NCBI RefSeq assembly: GCF_003003235.1
Contig: NZ_PVUE01000011.1
Location: 1-64,000 of the forward strand
Length of the DNA: 64,000 bases
Direction of reading: 5' to 3'
Origin: Antricoccus suffuscus
GTDB lineage: Bacteria; Actinomycetota; Actinomycetes; Mycobacteriales; Antricoccaceae
The notes below the pieces were generated by a model. It did not search any database. It was not told the DNA's origin and saw only the letters and a program-made list of their open reading frames with translations. Shown in pieces: positions 32,392 through 41,084 of this stretch. The first letter of the stretch is position 1. Every line of letters starts with the position of its first letter. Position numbers and translations under genes: made by a program.

Positions 32392-33321
32392 GTGATGACG
32401 GCAATTGCGCAGGCGCACGACGACCTCCGGCCACTGATGTTCTCAATCGCGTACCGGATGCTCGGCAGCGTCGCGGAGGCCGAGGACGTCGTGCAGGAGG
32501 CATTCTTTCGGATGACGCGGGCCGAGACCGACGGCGCCACGCCCGTTAATCTCGACGCATGGGCGACGACAGTGACGACGCGACTGGCGATTGACAACTT
32601 ACGCTCAGCGCGGGTACGTCGCGAGATGTATGTCGGGCCATGGCTGCCCGAGCCGCTCGTCGACGGCCGCGGTCCAATGCTCCCCGTCGCGGAGCCGGCA
32701 GCAGGCCCGAGTGAGCAGGTAGAGACCCGCGACGACGTCTCGTTCGCGATGCTCACGCTGATGGAGACGCTGACCCCTGTCGAGCGCGCCGTCTTCATCC
32801 TGCGTGAGGCGCTCGGCTACGACTACCCGGCGATCGCGGAAGTCGTCGAGGCGTCAGAAGTGGCCTGCCGTCAGCATTTTTCGCGCGCGCGGCGTTATCT
32901 CGAGAGCGGCCGGCCGCGGTTTGAGGCATCTGCGGCGCGGCGTGAGGAACTGGCCGCTGCCTTCCTCGAAGCCGTCCGCGGCGGCAGTCTGCGAGAGCTG
33001 GAGGCGCTGCTTGCCGACGACGTCACGTTCTGGGGCGACGGCGGCGGCAAGGCTCCGGCGATCCAGAAGCCGATGCAGGGGGCGCTACCTGTGGCCCGGT
33101 TCCTGCTCGGGCTGGTCCGGCGGGGCGACCCGCTCGGTGTGAGTCTGGTGCCGGCCCAAGCAAACGGCCAGCCGGCGTTCCTAACCCTCGGCCCGGCGGG
33201 CGAGCTGTACGGCGTCCTGGCCCTTGACATCGTCGACGGACGAATCGTCTCCTTGCGCAACCAGATCAACCCCGACAAGCTCGCGCACCTCGGTGGGGTG
33301 GGGGATATCAACTCGCTTTGA
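32392..33321 (+). CDS. ECF41-family sigma factor with SnoaL-like C-terminal domain (SigJ-like)
   Basis: A 309-residue sigma factor. Region 2 is residues 10-75 (DLRPLMFSIAYRMLGSVAEAEDVVQEAFFR) and region 4 residues 118-170. The linker has the ECF41 hallmark WLPEP (84-88), and the C-terminal NTF2/SnoaL-like extension carries DGGGK (216-220) and NPDKL (293-297). In this group no anti-sigma factor is needed; the C-terminal extension itself adjusts activity. A GTG at 32392 and an ATG at 32395 are adjacent possible starts. It is divergent from the epimerase gene it should transcribe. The signal is unknown for the family. Confidence 0.92.
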   Translation: MMTAIAQAHDDLRPLMFSIAYRMLGSVAEAEDVVQEAFFRMTRAETDGATPVNLDAWATTVTTRLAIDNLRSARVRREMYVGPWLPEPLVDGRGPMLPVAEPAAGPSEQVETRDDVSFAMLTLMETLTPVERAVFILREALGYDYPAIAEVVEASEVACRQHFSRARRYLESGRPRFEASAARREELAAAFLEAVRGGSLRELEALLADDVTFWGDGGGKAPAIQKPMQGALPVARFLLGLVRRGDPLGVSLVPAQANGQPAFLTLGPAGELYGVLALDIVDGRIVSLRNQINPDKLAHLGGVGDINSL

Positions 33322-33410
33322 GTAGGCAGGTGAAGACTCGCCCGCGATGCCTCGGCCGGCCAGGGCCACACGGTCACCTACGCGTATAAGTACTTCCTGA
33401 TTCCAGACAC

Positions 33411-33444
33411 GAGACCCCGCGGCCTTACGCGGCGGCGGGGTCTC
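33411..33444. terminator. Hairpin between convergent ECF41 and CitE-like genes
   Basis: GAGACCCCGC (33411-33420) and GCGGGGTCTC (33435-33444) form a perfect 10-bp GC-rich stem with a 14-nt loop. No U-run follows on either strand, as is common for actinobacterial terminators. The convergent setting suggests it serves both genes. Confidence 0.7.
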
Positions 33445-33458
33445 GAGTCAGACGGGGT

Positions 33459-34328
33459 CTAGCGGGCGATGGCCTCGGCCATCGCCAGGATGCGTTCGGC
33501 ATCGCGTACGTGCAGGTTTTCGATCATCTTGCCGCCGACGGTGATGACGCCCTTGCCGGCAGCGGTCGCCTCCTCGAAGGCCTTGATGACTTCGCGCGAG
33601 TGCGCGACCTGCTCCTCGGACGGCGCGAAAACACGGTTGCTCGGCTCGACCTGAGTGGGGTGGATGATCGTCTTGCCGTCGAAGCCCCATTCGCGGCCCT
33701 GCCGGCATTCGGCCTCGAAGCCTTCGGGGTCGCGTACGTCGTTGTAGACGCCGTCGAGGATCGTCTTGCCCGCGGCGCGAGCGGCAAGCAGCGCCTGCGC
33801 GAGGGCCGGCATGATGGGTGCGCGCCCGGGCACATGGACCGAGTGCAACTCGTTGACCAGATCGTTGGTGCCCATCACCAGTACGGCGAGCCGCTCGCTC
33901 GCCGCGGCGATATCGAAGACATTGTGGATCGCGATCGGCGTCTCGACCATGGCCCAGATCCGGGTCGTGGCAGGCGCGCCGGCCTTTTCGATCGCCGCCT
34001 CGATCTGGCGTACCTCGTCGGCGGTGTTGACCTTAGGCACCAAGATGCCGTCCGGTCCGGCCTTGGCGGCGGCGGTCAGGTCGTCGGCGTGCCACTCGGT
34101 GTCGAGCCCGTTAGTGCGGATGATCAGCTCGCGGTGGCCGTAGCCGCCGTCGCGCACGGCCTGGCAGACGCGCTCGCGCGCCTCGACTTTGCTGTCCGGC
34201 GACACGGAGTCCTCGAGGTCGAGGATGATCGTGTCGACGTCGAGATCTTTGGCCTTCTCCTGTGCACGGGCGTTGGCGCCCGGCATGTAGAGGACGGAAC
34301 GGCGGGGGCGCAGATTTGCATCAGTCAT
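33459..34328 (-). CDS. HpcH/HpaI-family CoA lyase or thioesterase (CitE-like)
   Basis: A 289-residue TIM-barrel protein of the citrate lyase beta/malyl-CoA lyase family. The conserved RRSVLYMPGANARAQEKAKDLDVDTIILDLEDSVSPDSK opens it. The divalent-metal site is formed by an acidic residue in MVETPIAIHNVFDIA and the Asp in MGTNDLVNEL. FDGKTIIHPTQVEPSNRVF is the usual C-terminal signature. With no alpha or gamma citrate-lyase subunits nearby, it is a stand-alone CitE-like enzyme acting on a malyl-, citramalyl- or related CoA thioester. It follows the larger malyl-CoA-lyase-like gene by 14 nt, so both enzymes probably serve one C4/C5-dicarboxylyl-CoA route. Confidence 0.85.
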   Translation of the reverse strand: MTDANLRPRRSVLYMPGANARAQEKAKDLDVDTIILDLEDSVSPDSKVEARERVCQAVRDGGYGHRELIIRTNGLDTEWHADDLTAAAKAGPDGILVPKVNTADEVRQIEAAIEKAGAPATTRIWAMVETPIAIHNVFDIAAASERLAVLVMGTNDLVNELHSVHVPGRAPIMPALAQALLAARAAGKTILDGVYNDVRDPEGFEAECRQGREWGFDGKTIIHPTQVEPSNRVFAPSEEQVAHSREVIKAFEEATAAGKGVITVGGKMIENLHVRDAERILAMAEAIAR

Positions 34329-34342
34329 CGGGAGTACTCCGG

Positions 34343-35395
34343 TTATTTCATGCCGTACGACGCGGCGAGTTCGGGATCACGCTCGGCGAGGGCTTCGGCG
34401 AGCTCGACGACGACTTGGCACTGCTTGAAAGTCGCGTCGTCCTGCATCTTGCCATCGAGCATGACCGCGCCCGCGCCGTCGCCCATGGCCTCGATGACTC
34501 GCTTGGCCCACTTGACTTCTTCGACAGGCGGGGTGAACACGCGCTTGGCGATGTCGATCTGCACCGGGTGCAGGCTCCACGCGCCGACGCAGCCGAGCAA
34601 GAAGGCGTTGCGGAACTGGTCCTCACATGCCACGACGTCCTTGATGTCGCCGAACGGCCCGTAGAACGGCAAGATGTCCATCGCGGCGCAGGCGTCGACC
34701 ATCCGCGAGATCGTGAAGTGCCACAGGTCCTGCTGGTACGTCGTACGGCCCTCGTTGAGGTCATCTCCAGTCGGATCAGTACGCACGATGTAGTCGGGAT
34801 GACCGCCACCGACGCGGGTTGTCTTCATGCGGCGACTCGCGGCCAGGTCGGCCGGTCCGAGCGACATCCCTTGCATGCGGGGACTCGCGGCCGCGATCTG
34901 TTCGATGTTATTGACGCCTGAGGCGGTCTCGAGCAACGCGTGTACGAGGATTGGCCGCTTGATACCGGCGCGGGCCTCAAGCTGGGCGAGCAGCCGGTCG
35001 ACGTAGTGAATGTCCTCAGGACCCTCGACCTTGGGGACCATGATGACGTCGAGCTTGTCACCGATCTCGGTCACCAGCCGGGTGATGTCATCCAGTGCCC
35101 ACGGCGAGTCGAGGCTGTTGATGCGCGTCCACAGCTGGGTTGGCCCGAAGTCAGTGGTCTTGCCGATCTTGACCAGGCCTTCGCGGGCGGCTTCCTTGTT
35201 GGCGACCTCGATAGCGTCCTCGAGGTTGCCGAGGATGATGTCGACCTTCTTGGCGATGTCCGGGACCTTGAGCGCCATCCGCTCGTTGCTCGGGTCGAAG
35301 AAGTGAATCATTCGCGAGGGCCGGAACGGCACCGTGTCGACGGGCATAGGCGCGCCAACAGCAAGGGGACGGAAGAAGGCTCTGGGATTGCGCAC
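34343..35395 (-). CDS. Malyl-CoA/beta-methylmalyl-CoA lyase-like enzyme
   Basis: A 350-residue CitE-superfamily member from GTG 35395, with GGAG 8 nt upstream; an in-frame ATG near 35425 is an alternative. The N-terminus [50 protein letters not shown] and the long C-terminal cap ([60 protein letters not shown]) fit the Mcl group. The metal/CoA region has [10 protein letters not shown] and [14 protein letters not shown]. Members cleave malyl-CoA to glyoxylate and acetyl-CoA or act on methylmalyl/citramalyl-CoA. Together with the shorter CitE gene it resembles a lyase/thioesterase pair. Confidence 0.8.
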   Translation of the reverse strand: MRNPRAFFRPLAVGAPMPVDTVPFRPSRMIHFFDPSNERMALKVPDIAKKVDIILGNLEDAIEVANKEAAREGLVKIGKTTDFGPTQLWTRINSLDSPWALDDITRLVTEIGDKLDVIMVPKVEGPEDIHYVDRLLAQLEARAGIKRPILVHALLETASGVNNIEQIAAASPRMQGMSLGPADLAASRRMKTTRVGGGHPDYIVRTDPTGDDLNEGRTTYQQDLWHFTISRMVDACAAMDILPFYGPFGDIKDVVACEDQFRNAFLLGCVGAWSLHPVQIDIAKRVFTPPVEEVKWAKRVIEAMGDGAGAVMLDGKMQDDATFKQCQVVVELAEALAERDPELAASYGMK

Positions 35396-35687
35396 GAAAC
35401 ACTCCAAATCATCAGAAGGCAACATTAGAAACGCGACGTCATCGAAAGGTGACATCACCAACGGGCACCGGCCCAAGTATGGCGAACCGGCGATCGCGCC
35501 CGAGACCCGGTCCCCGGAGGTGCGTTTCGATGTGGCGAGGGTCCCTTGTCTACCGAACGTCCTCCTTGTCGCGGCTCTTTGGGCCGCACAACGAAGAGGT
35601 TGCCGTGACCAGGAGCGCGAAACGCGGCGGACGACTGCCGAAATCAGTCGGCGCTAAAGACGCGGACGGTTGCCGAGTGAACCAGCG
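35396..35687. other. Intergenic region between the malyl-CoA-lyase-like gene and serC
   Basis: These 292 nt contain no convincing ORF on either strand. The part near 35400-35480 is less GC-rich and probably holds the promoter of the lyase gene, but I could not fix -35 and -10 boxes. Confidence 0.3.
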
Positions 35688-36836
35688 TTAGAGGCGCTCG
35701 ACGATATAGTCGATGCACTTCGTCAGTGCGGCCACATCACTGGGTGGCGTGGTCACGAACATGCCAATCCGCAGCTGGTTGCGGCCGAGCTTGCGGTAGG
35801 GCTCGGTATCGAGAATCCCGTTGGCGCGCAGGTGTTTGGCGACCAGCGAGGCGTCCACGGAGTCATCGAAGTCGATCGTCCCGACGACAGGGGAGCGCAG
35901 CGCCGCGTCGCTCACAAACGGCCGGGCGTACGCCGAGGCCTCGGCCCAGTCGTAGAGGATCTTCGCCGATTCCGCGGTACGCCGCACCGCCCACTCCTGA
36001 CCGCCGGAACGCACGAACCAGTCGACCTGGTGGGCGAGCATGAACAGCGTATAGACCGATGGGGTGTTGAGCGTCTGGTCCTTACGGGCGTAGTCCAGCG
36101 CGACGGACAGGTCCAATGTCGCCGGGATGAAACGGCCGGTGTCCTTGATCTGGCCGAGCCGCTCGATCGCCCGTGGCGACAGGATCGCGATCCACAGCCC
36201 GCCCTCACCGGCGAACCCTTTCTGCGGGGCGAAGTAGTAGACGTCGGTCTGCGACAGGTCGACCGGTACGCCGGCGGCGCCCGAGGTGCCGTCGATGACC
36301 ATCAGCGCGTCCTCATCTGCGCCGGCCACGCGCTGGACCGCGGCGGCGACGCCGGTCGACGTCTCGTTGTGTGGCCACGCGTAGACGTCGACGCCCGCCT
36401 CGGCGACCGGTGCGGACGCGTCGCCGACGTCGGCCTTGATCACGGTGGGGTCGTCGAGGAAGGGGGCCGCGGCGACCGCGGCGGCGAACTTCCCGCCGAA
36501 CTCGCCAAAACTCAGATGCTGGGACTTCTGCCGGATGAGCGAGAAGGCCGCCATGTCCCAGAAGTACGTCGAACCGCCGTTGCCAAGCGCGACCTCGTAG
36601 CCTTCCGGTGCATCAAAGAACTCCAGCAATCCGACTCGGATCAGCTTGACCAGATCCATGATCGCCGGCTGACGGTGCGACGTACCGATGTAGTTCGGTG
36701 CGACCTGCGCGAAATCCTCGAGCGCCTCGAACCGGGTGCGACTCGGACCCGAACCAAACCGCCCATCCTCCGGTAGAAGTTCGTCGGGCAGCGTGATGAC
36801 GCTGTCGGGGGCGAGCGCGGGTTGTTGCGAAGTCAT
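35688..36836 (-). CDS. serC: Phosphoserine aminotransferase
   Basis: A 382-residue PLP enzyme of the mycobacterial-type SerC group. It opens with LPEDGRFGSGPSRTRFEALEDF and has IGTSHRQPAIMDLV. The cofactor lysine lies in VYYFAPQKGFAGEGGLW, and the C-terminus has YRKLGRNQLRIGMF. It converts 3-phosphohydroxypyruvate and glutamate to phosphoserine in serine synthesis, and can act in pyridoxine synthesis. citA lies 27 nt upstream on the same strand and pdxH is next, an order that recalls mycobacterial serC/citA. The proximity of serC and pdxH makes a PLP link plausible. Confidence 0.93.
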   Translation of the reverse strand: MTSQQPALAPDSVITLPDELLPEDGRFGSGPSRTRFEALEDFAQVAPNYIGTSHRQPAIMDLVKLIRVGLLEFFDAPEGYEVALGNGGSTYFWDMAAFSLIRQKSQHLSFGEFGGKFAAAVAAAPFLDDPTVIKADVGDASAPVAEAGVDVYAWPHNETSTGVAAAVQRVAGADEDALMVIDGTSGAAGVPVDLSQTDVYYFAPQKGFAGEGGLWIAILSPRAIERLGQIKDTGRFIPATLDLSVALDYARKDQTLNTPSVYTLFMLAHQVDWFVRSGGQEWAVRRTAESAKILYDWAEASAYARPFVSDAALRSPVVGTIDFDDSVDASLVAKHLRANGILDTEPYRKLGRNQLRIGMFVTTPPSDVAALTKCIDYIVERL

Positions 36837-36863
36837 GTGATCCTCGGTGCCAAAGCTGCGGAT

Positions 36864-37982
36864 TTAGGTGTGGGTGATGCGGTCCCAGCCGGCGACGTCC
36901 GACGGCTTACGTGGATCAGGACCCACATATCGGGCGGATGGCCGGACCAGCCGCCCGGTTTTTTTCTGCTCCAGGATATGCGCGCACCACCCCGCAGTTC
37001 GGGCGCAGGTGAACATCGAGGTGAACATATTGGATGGGATCTCGGCGAAGTCGAGTACGACGGCCGCCCAGAACTCCACGTTGGTCTCGATGGCCCGGTC
37101 CGGCCGCCGCTCGCGCAGCTCGGCGAGCGCGGCCTGCTCCAGCGCCAGCGCCGCGTCGTACTTCCGCGCGCCGAGCTCCTTCGCCGTACGCCGCAACACG
37201 CGCGCCCGCGGATCCTCGGCACGATAGACCCGATGTCCGAACCCCATCAGCCGCACGTTGTTATCGAGCGACTTCTTGACGTACGCCGCCGCGTCGCCGG
37301 TCCGCTCGACCTCCTCGACCATATGCAGCACCCGCGTCGGCGCGCCACCGTGCAGCGGCCCGGACATCGCGCCGATCGCTCCGGACATGGCCGCGGCGAC
37401 GTCCGCACCTGTCGAGGCGATCACCCGCGCGGTGAACGTCGAGGCGTTGAGGCCGTGTTCTGCCGCGGAGGTCCAGTAGGCATCGACGGCCTCGACGTGC
37501 TTCGGATCCGGGTCGCCCTGCCAGCGCACCATGAACCGCTCGACGATTGTCTCGCACTGGTCGACGCGCGCCTGCGAGATTGCCGGTACGCCGATGCCGC
37601 GGGCGGACTGTGCGACGTAGGACAAGGCCATGACGGCGGACCGGGCGAGGTTGCTGCGGGCCTCCTCCTCGTCGATGTCGAGCAACGGGCGGTAGCCCCA
37701 GATCGGCGTCAGCATGGCCAATGCGGCCTGTACGTCGACGCGCACGTCGCCGGAGTGCACCGGCAACGGGAACGGTTCGGCCGGTGGGAGTCCCTGGCCG
37801 AACTCGCCGTCGACCAGAAGGCTCCACACGTCTCCGAACGTCACCCGGCCGACGAGGTCCTCGATGTCGACGCCGCGGTACCGCAGCGAACCACCGTCGC
37901 GGTCCGGTTCGGCGATCTCGGTTTCGAACGCGATTACGCCTTCGAGACCAGGGACGAAGTCCGGCGTTGGGTTATCGGTCAT
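36864..37982 (-). CDS. citA: Citrate synthase 2
   Basis: A 372-residue citrate synthase from ATG 37982 with GAGGA 7 nt upstream; a GTG at 37994 is also in frame. The domain starts VPGLEGVIAFETEIAEPDRDGGSLRYRGVDIEDLV. Active-site pieces are SGPLHGGAPTRVL (first catalytic His), MGFGHRVYRAEDPRA (second His) and the C-terminal ETNVEFWAAVVL with the acidic base followed by FTCARTAGWCAHILEQ. It condenses acetyl-CoA and oxaloacetate, or propionyl-CoA if it acts as methylcitrate synthase. The name follows the mycobacterial gene beside serC. It is divergent from pdxH. Confidence 0.9.
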   Translation of the reverse strand: MTDNPTPDFVPGLEGVIAFETEIAEPDRDGGSLRYRGVDIEDLVGRVTFGDVWSLLVDGEFGQGLPPAEPFPLPVHSGDVRVDVQAALAMLTPIWGYRPLLDIDEEEARSNLARSAVMALSYVAQSARGIGVPAISQARVDQCETIVERFMVRWQGDPDPKHVEAVDAYWTSAAEHGLNASTFTARVIASTGADVAAAMSGAIGAMSGPLHGGAPTRVLHMVEEVERTGDAAAYVKKSLDNNVRLMGFGHRVYRAEDPRARVLRRTAKELGARKYDAALALEQAALAELRERRPDRAIETNVEFWAAVVLDFAEIPSNMFTSMFTCARTAGWCAHILEQKKTGRLVRPSARYVGPDPRKPSDVAGWDRITHT

Positions 37983-38106
37983 GGCAGTCCTCACGATGCG
38001 CTTCGATATCGAGTCATTGGTTACTTAACCACGATCCGCCGTGGCCGTGCAGACGCCTCGGGGCCGGAGGGTTAGATAGTGGCGAGTGCAGTGATGACCG
38101 ACAACG

Positions 38107-38790
38107 ATGACCAGTGGAGCGGCGGCCGTGGGGAGATCCGATGACGGCGAGTACGACGTACGACACGACCGGGTGCGCTACACCATGCCGCGGTTGAGCG
38201 CGGAACGCCTTGACGCCGACCCGATCGCGCAGTTCGGCGTGTGGCTGGCAGATGCCGCACAGTCGGGAATCGCCGAACCCAACGCGATGGTGATCGCGAC
38301 GGCGGCCAAGGACGGTCGGGTCCGCGCCCGCACCGTCCTACTACGCGGGTACGACGCCCGCGGGTTCGAGTTCTTCACCAACTACGACAGCCAAAAAGGC
38401 ACGCACCTCGCCGACAATCCGAATATCTCGGGCTGCTTCTCGTGGGTTGGTTCGCACCGGCAGGTCATCATCGAAGGACGCGCGGTGCGCACGAGCGCCG
38501 CGGAGTCCGACGACTACTTCGCCTCACGGCCGTACGAGTCCCAGGTCGGCAGCGCCGCGAGCCCGCAGTCTCAGGTGATTTCTTCGTTGGCCGAGGTCGA
38601 GGACGAGATGCGACGACTGGAACAAGCGCATCCGGACACGATCCCACGGCCCGCGCACTGGGGTGGCTATCGAATCGAGCCACGGTGCGTGGAGTTCTGG
38701 CAGGGCAACACCGGCCGGCTACACGACCGATTCCGCTATCGGCGGGACGAACCCACCGGCCCCTGGACCCTGGAGCGGCTCGCCCCGTGA
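38107..38790 (+). CDS. pdxH: Pyridoxamine 5'-phosphate oxidase
   Basis: A 227-residue FMN flavoprotein. The family landmarks are in order: NAMVIATAAKDGRVRARTVLLRGYDARGFEFFTNYDSQKG, FSWVGSHRQVIIEGRAVRTSAAESDDYFASRPYESQVGSAASPQSQVI and the C-terminal signature PRPAHWGGYRIEPRCVEFWQGNTGRLHDRFRYRR. It makes pyridoxal 5'-phosphate from the pyridoxine or pyridoxamine phosphate. ATG 38107 is used; GTG 38128 with GGAGCGG ahead may be the true start. The MFS gene follows with a GTGA overlap. Confidence 0.92.
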   Translation: MTSGAAAVGRSDDGEYDVRHDRVRYTMPRLSAERLDADPIAQFGVWLADAAQSGIAEPNAMVIATAAKDGRVRARTVLLRGYDARGFEFFTNYDSQKGTHLADNPNISGCFSWVGSHRQVIIEGRAVRTSAAESDDYFASRPYESQVGSAASPQSQVISSLAEVEDEMRRLEQAHPDTIPRPAHWGGYRIEPRCVEFWQGNTGRLHDRFRYRRDEPTGPWTLERLAP

Positions 38791-40070
38791 CCGAGACGCT
38801 CGAACCGGAGCGTCGCGGCCGGCTGCGCTCTCTGGCCATGGACGTGCGTCCATTCCGCTTCCCGGCGTACCGCCGCCTCTTCTACGGCAACATCCTGTCG
38901 ATCGTCGGCTCGCAGATGACGTTGGTGGCGGTCGGAGTACAGGTTTTCCGGCTAACCGGCAGCAGCGCGATGGTCGGCTACACCAGCGTGTTCGCGCTGA
39001 TCCCGCTGATCGTCTTCGGCCTACTCGGCGGCGCGCTGGCCGACTCGCTCGATCGCCGGGTACTAGTGATCTGGGCGACGTTGATTACGGCGTTCAGCAG
39101 CATCATTTTTTTCGTTCAGTCGGCACTGGAGTTCCAGTCGGTATGGGTGCTGTGGGTGCTTGTGGCGTTTCAGTCCGCGGCGGCGTCGGTCTATCGGCCG
39201 GCGCGTAGCGCGATGATCCCGCGGTTGCTGCCTGACAAGTTGGTGCCGGCGGCCAACACACTTGCCTCGAGCACCCAGTCGCTCGGCGTGATCATTGGGC
39301 CGGTCGTCGCCGGCTACGCGATCGGCCATTTCGACCTGAAATGGACCTACCTGGCCGAGGCCGTACTGCTGACCGCCGCCATCGCGTCACTGGTCGGAAT
39401 CCCCTCGATGCCGCCGGAGCAGAAGTCCGCGCGCAAGGGCGCCTTCGGCAGGGCAATACGGGACGTGTGGGAAGGATTTCGTTACCTCAAGACGCAACGC
39501 GTACTGCTGATGACCTTCGTGGTCGACTTGATCGCGATGGTTTTCGGGTGGCCGCTCGCGGTCTTCCCGGCGCTGGCCTCCGGGACGTTCGGCGCGTCGT
39601 CGATTGGCTGGCTGTACGCCGGTTCCTCGATCGGGGCGGTCGCCGCGGGCCTGGTCAGCGGCTGGATCTCCAACCTCAACCGGCATGGCGTCGTCATCAT
39701 CTACTCGGTCGCGATCTGGGGCGCCTCGATCGGCGTCTTCGCCTTCACCAAAGACCTATGGCTCGCCGTACTCTGCCTGGCGCTCGCCGGCGCAGCGGAC
39801 CTGGTCAGCGCGGCATTGCGGATGACGATGCTGCAGGTGCGTGCGCCCGACCACATGCGTGGCCGGATGCAAGGCGTCTTCATGGTGGTCGTCGCCGGAG
39901 GCCCGCGGTTGGGCGACGTACGCCTCGGTGTGATGGCCACGGTGACGGCGCCCGCGTTCGCGCTGTGGTCCGGTGGCTTGGTCATCGTCGTCGCTATGGT
40001 GGTCGTCGCGGTGGTGTGCAAGGCGTTCTGGCGCTATGAAGCCAATGCGTCCGCCCCGGCCATGAACTAG
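38787..40070 (+). CDS. MFS exporter (EntS-like)
   Basis: A 427-residue transporter from GTG 38787, which overlaps the pdxH stop as GTGA. The frame is open upstream but there it is only pdxH in another frame. The N-terminus FRFPAYRRLFYGNILSIVGSQMTLVAVGVQVFRLTGSSAMVG and the loop LADSLDRRVLVIW place it in the MFS_3/EntS group, with about twelve helices. Known members export siderophores, macrolides or other drugs. Translational coupling to pdxH is curious but common in compact genomes and need not mean a B6 vitamer substrate. A role in exporting a PLP-related compound is only a guess. Confidence 0.82.
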   Translation: MTETLEPERRGRLRSLAMDVRPFRFPAYRRLFYGNILSIVGSQMTLVAVGVQVFRLTGSSAMVGYTSVFALIPLIVFGLLGGALADSLDRRVLVIWATLITAFSSIIFFVQSALEFQSVWVLWVLVAFQSAAASVYRPARSAMIPRLLPDKLVPAANTLASSTQSLGVIIGPVVAGYAIGHFDLKWTYLAEAVLLTAAIASLVGIPSMPPEQKSARKGAFGRAIRDVWEGFRYLKTQRVLLMTFVVDLIAMVFGWPLAVFPALASGTFGASSIGWLYAGSSIGAVAAGLVSGWISNLNRHGVVIIYSVAIWGASIGVFAFTKDLWLAVLCLALAGAADLVSAALRMTMLQVRAPDHMRGRMQGVFMVVVAGGPRLGDVRLGVMATVTAPAFALWSGGLVIVVAMVVVAVVCKAFWRYEANASAPAMN

Positions 40071-40193
40071 TAACGAATGCGCCGACGATGAGTTCGCGGC
40101 GACGCTAACTGCGCTATTGTCTTTGGCGGATATCCCCAGGCCAGAGCATGGGTAATTCGTGACCGCAAACGACCGGAACGAGGACCTCCTCAG

Positions 40194-41084
40194 TTGTTGA
40201 CGATCGACACAATTAACAAGCAATTTGGCCAGAAACAGGTACTTCGGGACCTCAGCTTCAACGTCCGACCCGGCGAAATGTTCGGTTTCTGCGGCGCAAA
40301 TGGAGCGGGCAAGACCACGACTATGCGCATCATCCTTGGGCTGCTTACCGCGGACAGCGGCACTGTCACGTGGCAGGACACTCCGTTGACCCGCGCCGTA
40401 CGCCGGACTATCGGCTACATGCCCGAAGAACGCGGTCTCTACCCAAAGATGCGGCCGGTCGAGCAGCTCGCCTACTTCGGTCAGCTGCACGGGCTCGGCA
40501 GCGCACAGGCGACGCGGGCGGCCGAGCAATGGCTGGAGCGGCTCGGCGTCGTCATGGGCCCGAAAGACACCATCGACAAGCTGTCGCTCGGCAACCAGCA
40601 GAAAGTACAACTCGCTGCGGCGCTCGTGCACGACCCCTCGATCCTGGTCCTGGACGAGCCGTTTAGCGGACTTGACCCGGTCGCGGTCGACGCGCTTGCG
40701 GATGGGCTGCTGGAGAAGGCCAAGGCTGGGGTGCCGGTCATCTTTTCCAGCCACCAGCTGGACCTCGTTGAGCGGTTATGTGACTCGGTCGGCATCATCA
40801 ACGGCGGCGAGATGGTCGCCACCGGCACCGTGGAGGAGCTGCGTGCGCGCGAGTCGCGTAAGCAGCTTGAGCTGACCGTGACCGGCGCGGGAGCGGGCTG
40901 GGCCGCGAAGTTGCCGCACGCGATCGGCGCACAAGAAAACGGAAACCGGGCACTGGTGACGCCGGACTCGCCTGAGTCGGCGCCGGCGATCCTGACCGCC
41001 GCGATGCAGCTAGGCACCGTTGAACAGTTCGGCTGGAAGACGCCGAACCTCGCCGAAATCTTCCGAGGAGCAGTCGCCGCATGA
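40194..41084 (+). CDS. ABC exporter ATPase (NatA-like)
   Basis: A 296-residue ATPase. The only suitable start appears to be TTG at 40194 (or 40197), preceded by GAGGAC. Walker A is GANGAGKTT, the Q-loop region YMPEERGLYPKMRPVEQLAYFG is typical of the NatA/YhaQ branch, the signature is LSLGNQQKVQLAAAL and Walker B VLDEPFSGLDP. A 70-residue C-terminal domain follows. It overlaps the permease gene by ATGA. The pair resembles Na+-exporting NatAB, though drug or peptide export is also seen in the family. Confidence 0.87.
   Translation: MLTIDTINKQFGQKQVLRDLSFNVRPGEMFGFCGANGAGKTTTMRIILGLLTADSGTVTWQDTPLTRAVRRTIGYMPEERGLYPKMRPVEQLAYFGQLHGLGSAQATRAAEQWLERLGVVMGPKDTIDKLSLGNQQKVQLAAALVHDPSILVLDEPFSGLDPVAVDALADGLLEKAKAGVPVIFSSHQLDLVERLCDSVGIINGGEMVATGTVEELRARESRKQLELTVTGAGAGWAAKLPHAIGAQENGNRALVTPDSPESAPAILTAAMQLGTVEQFGWKTPNLAEIFRGAVAA

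Noticed and set aside
35670-36776. 368-residue plus-strand frame over serC
   Set aside because: Antisense shadow of a clear serC gene with no family features.
36822-38075. 417-residue plus-strand frame over citA
   Set aside because: It has no motif or hydrophobic pattern and is fully antisense to a complete citrate synthase gene.
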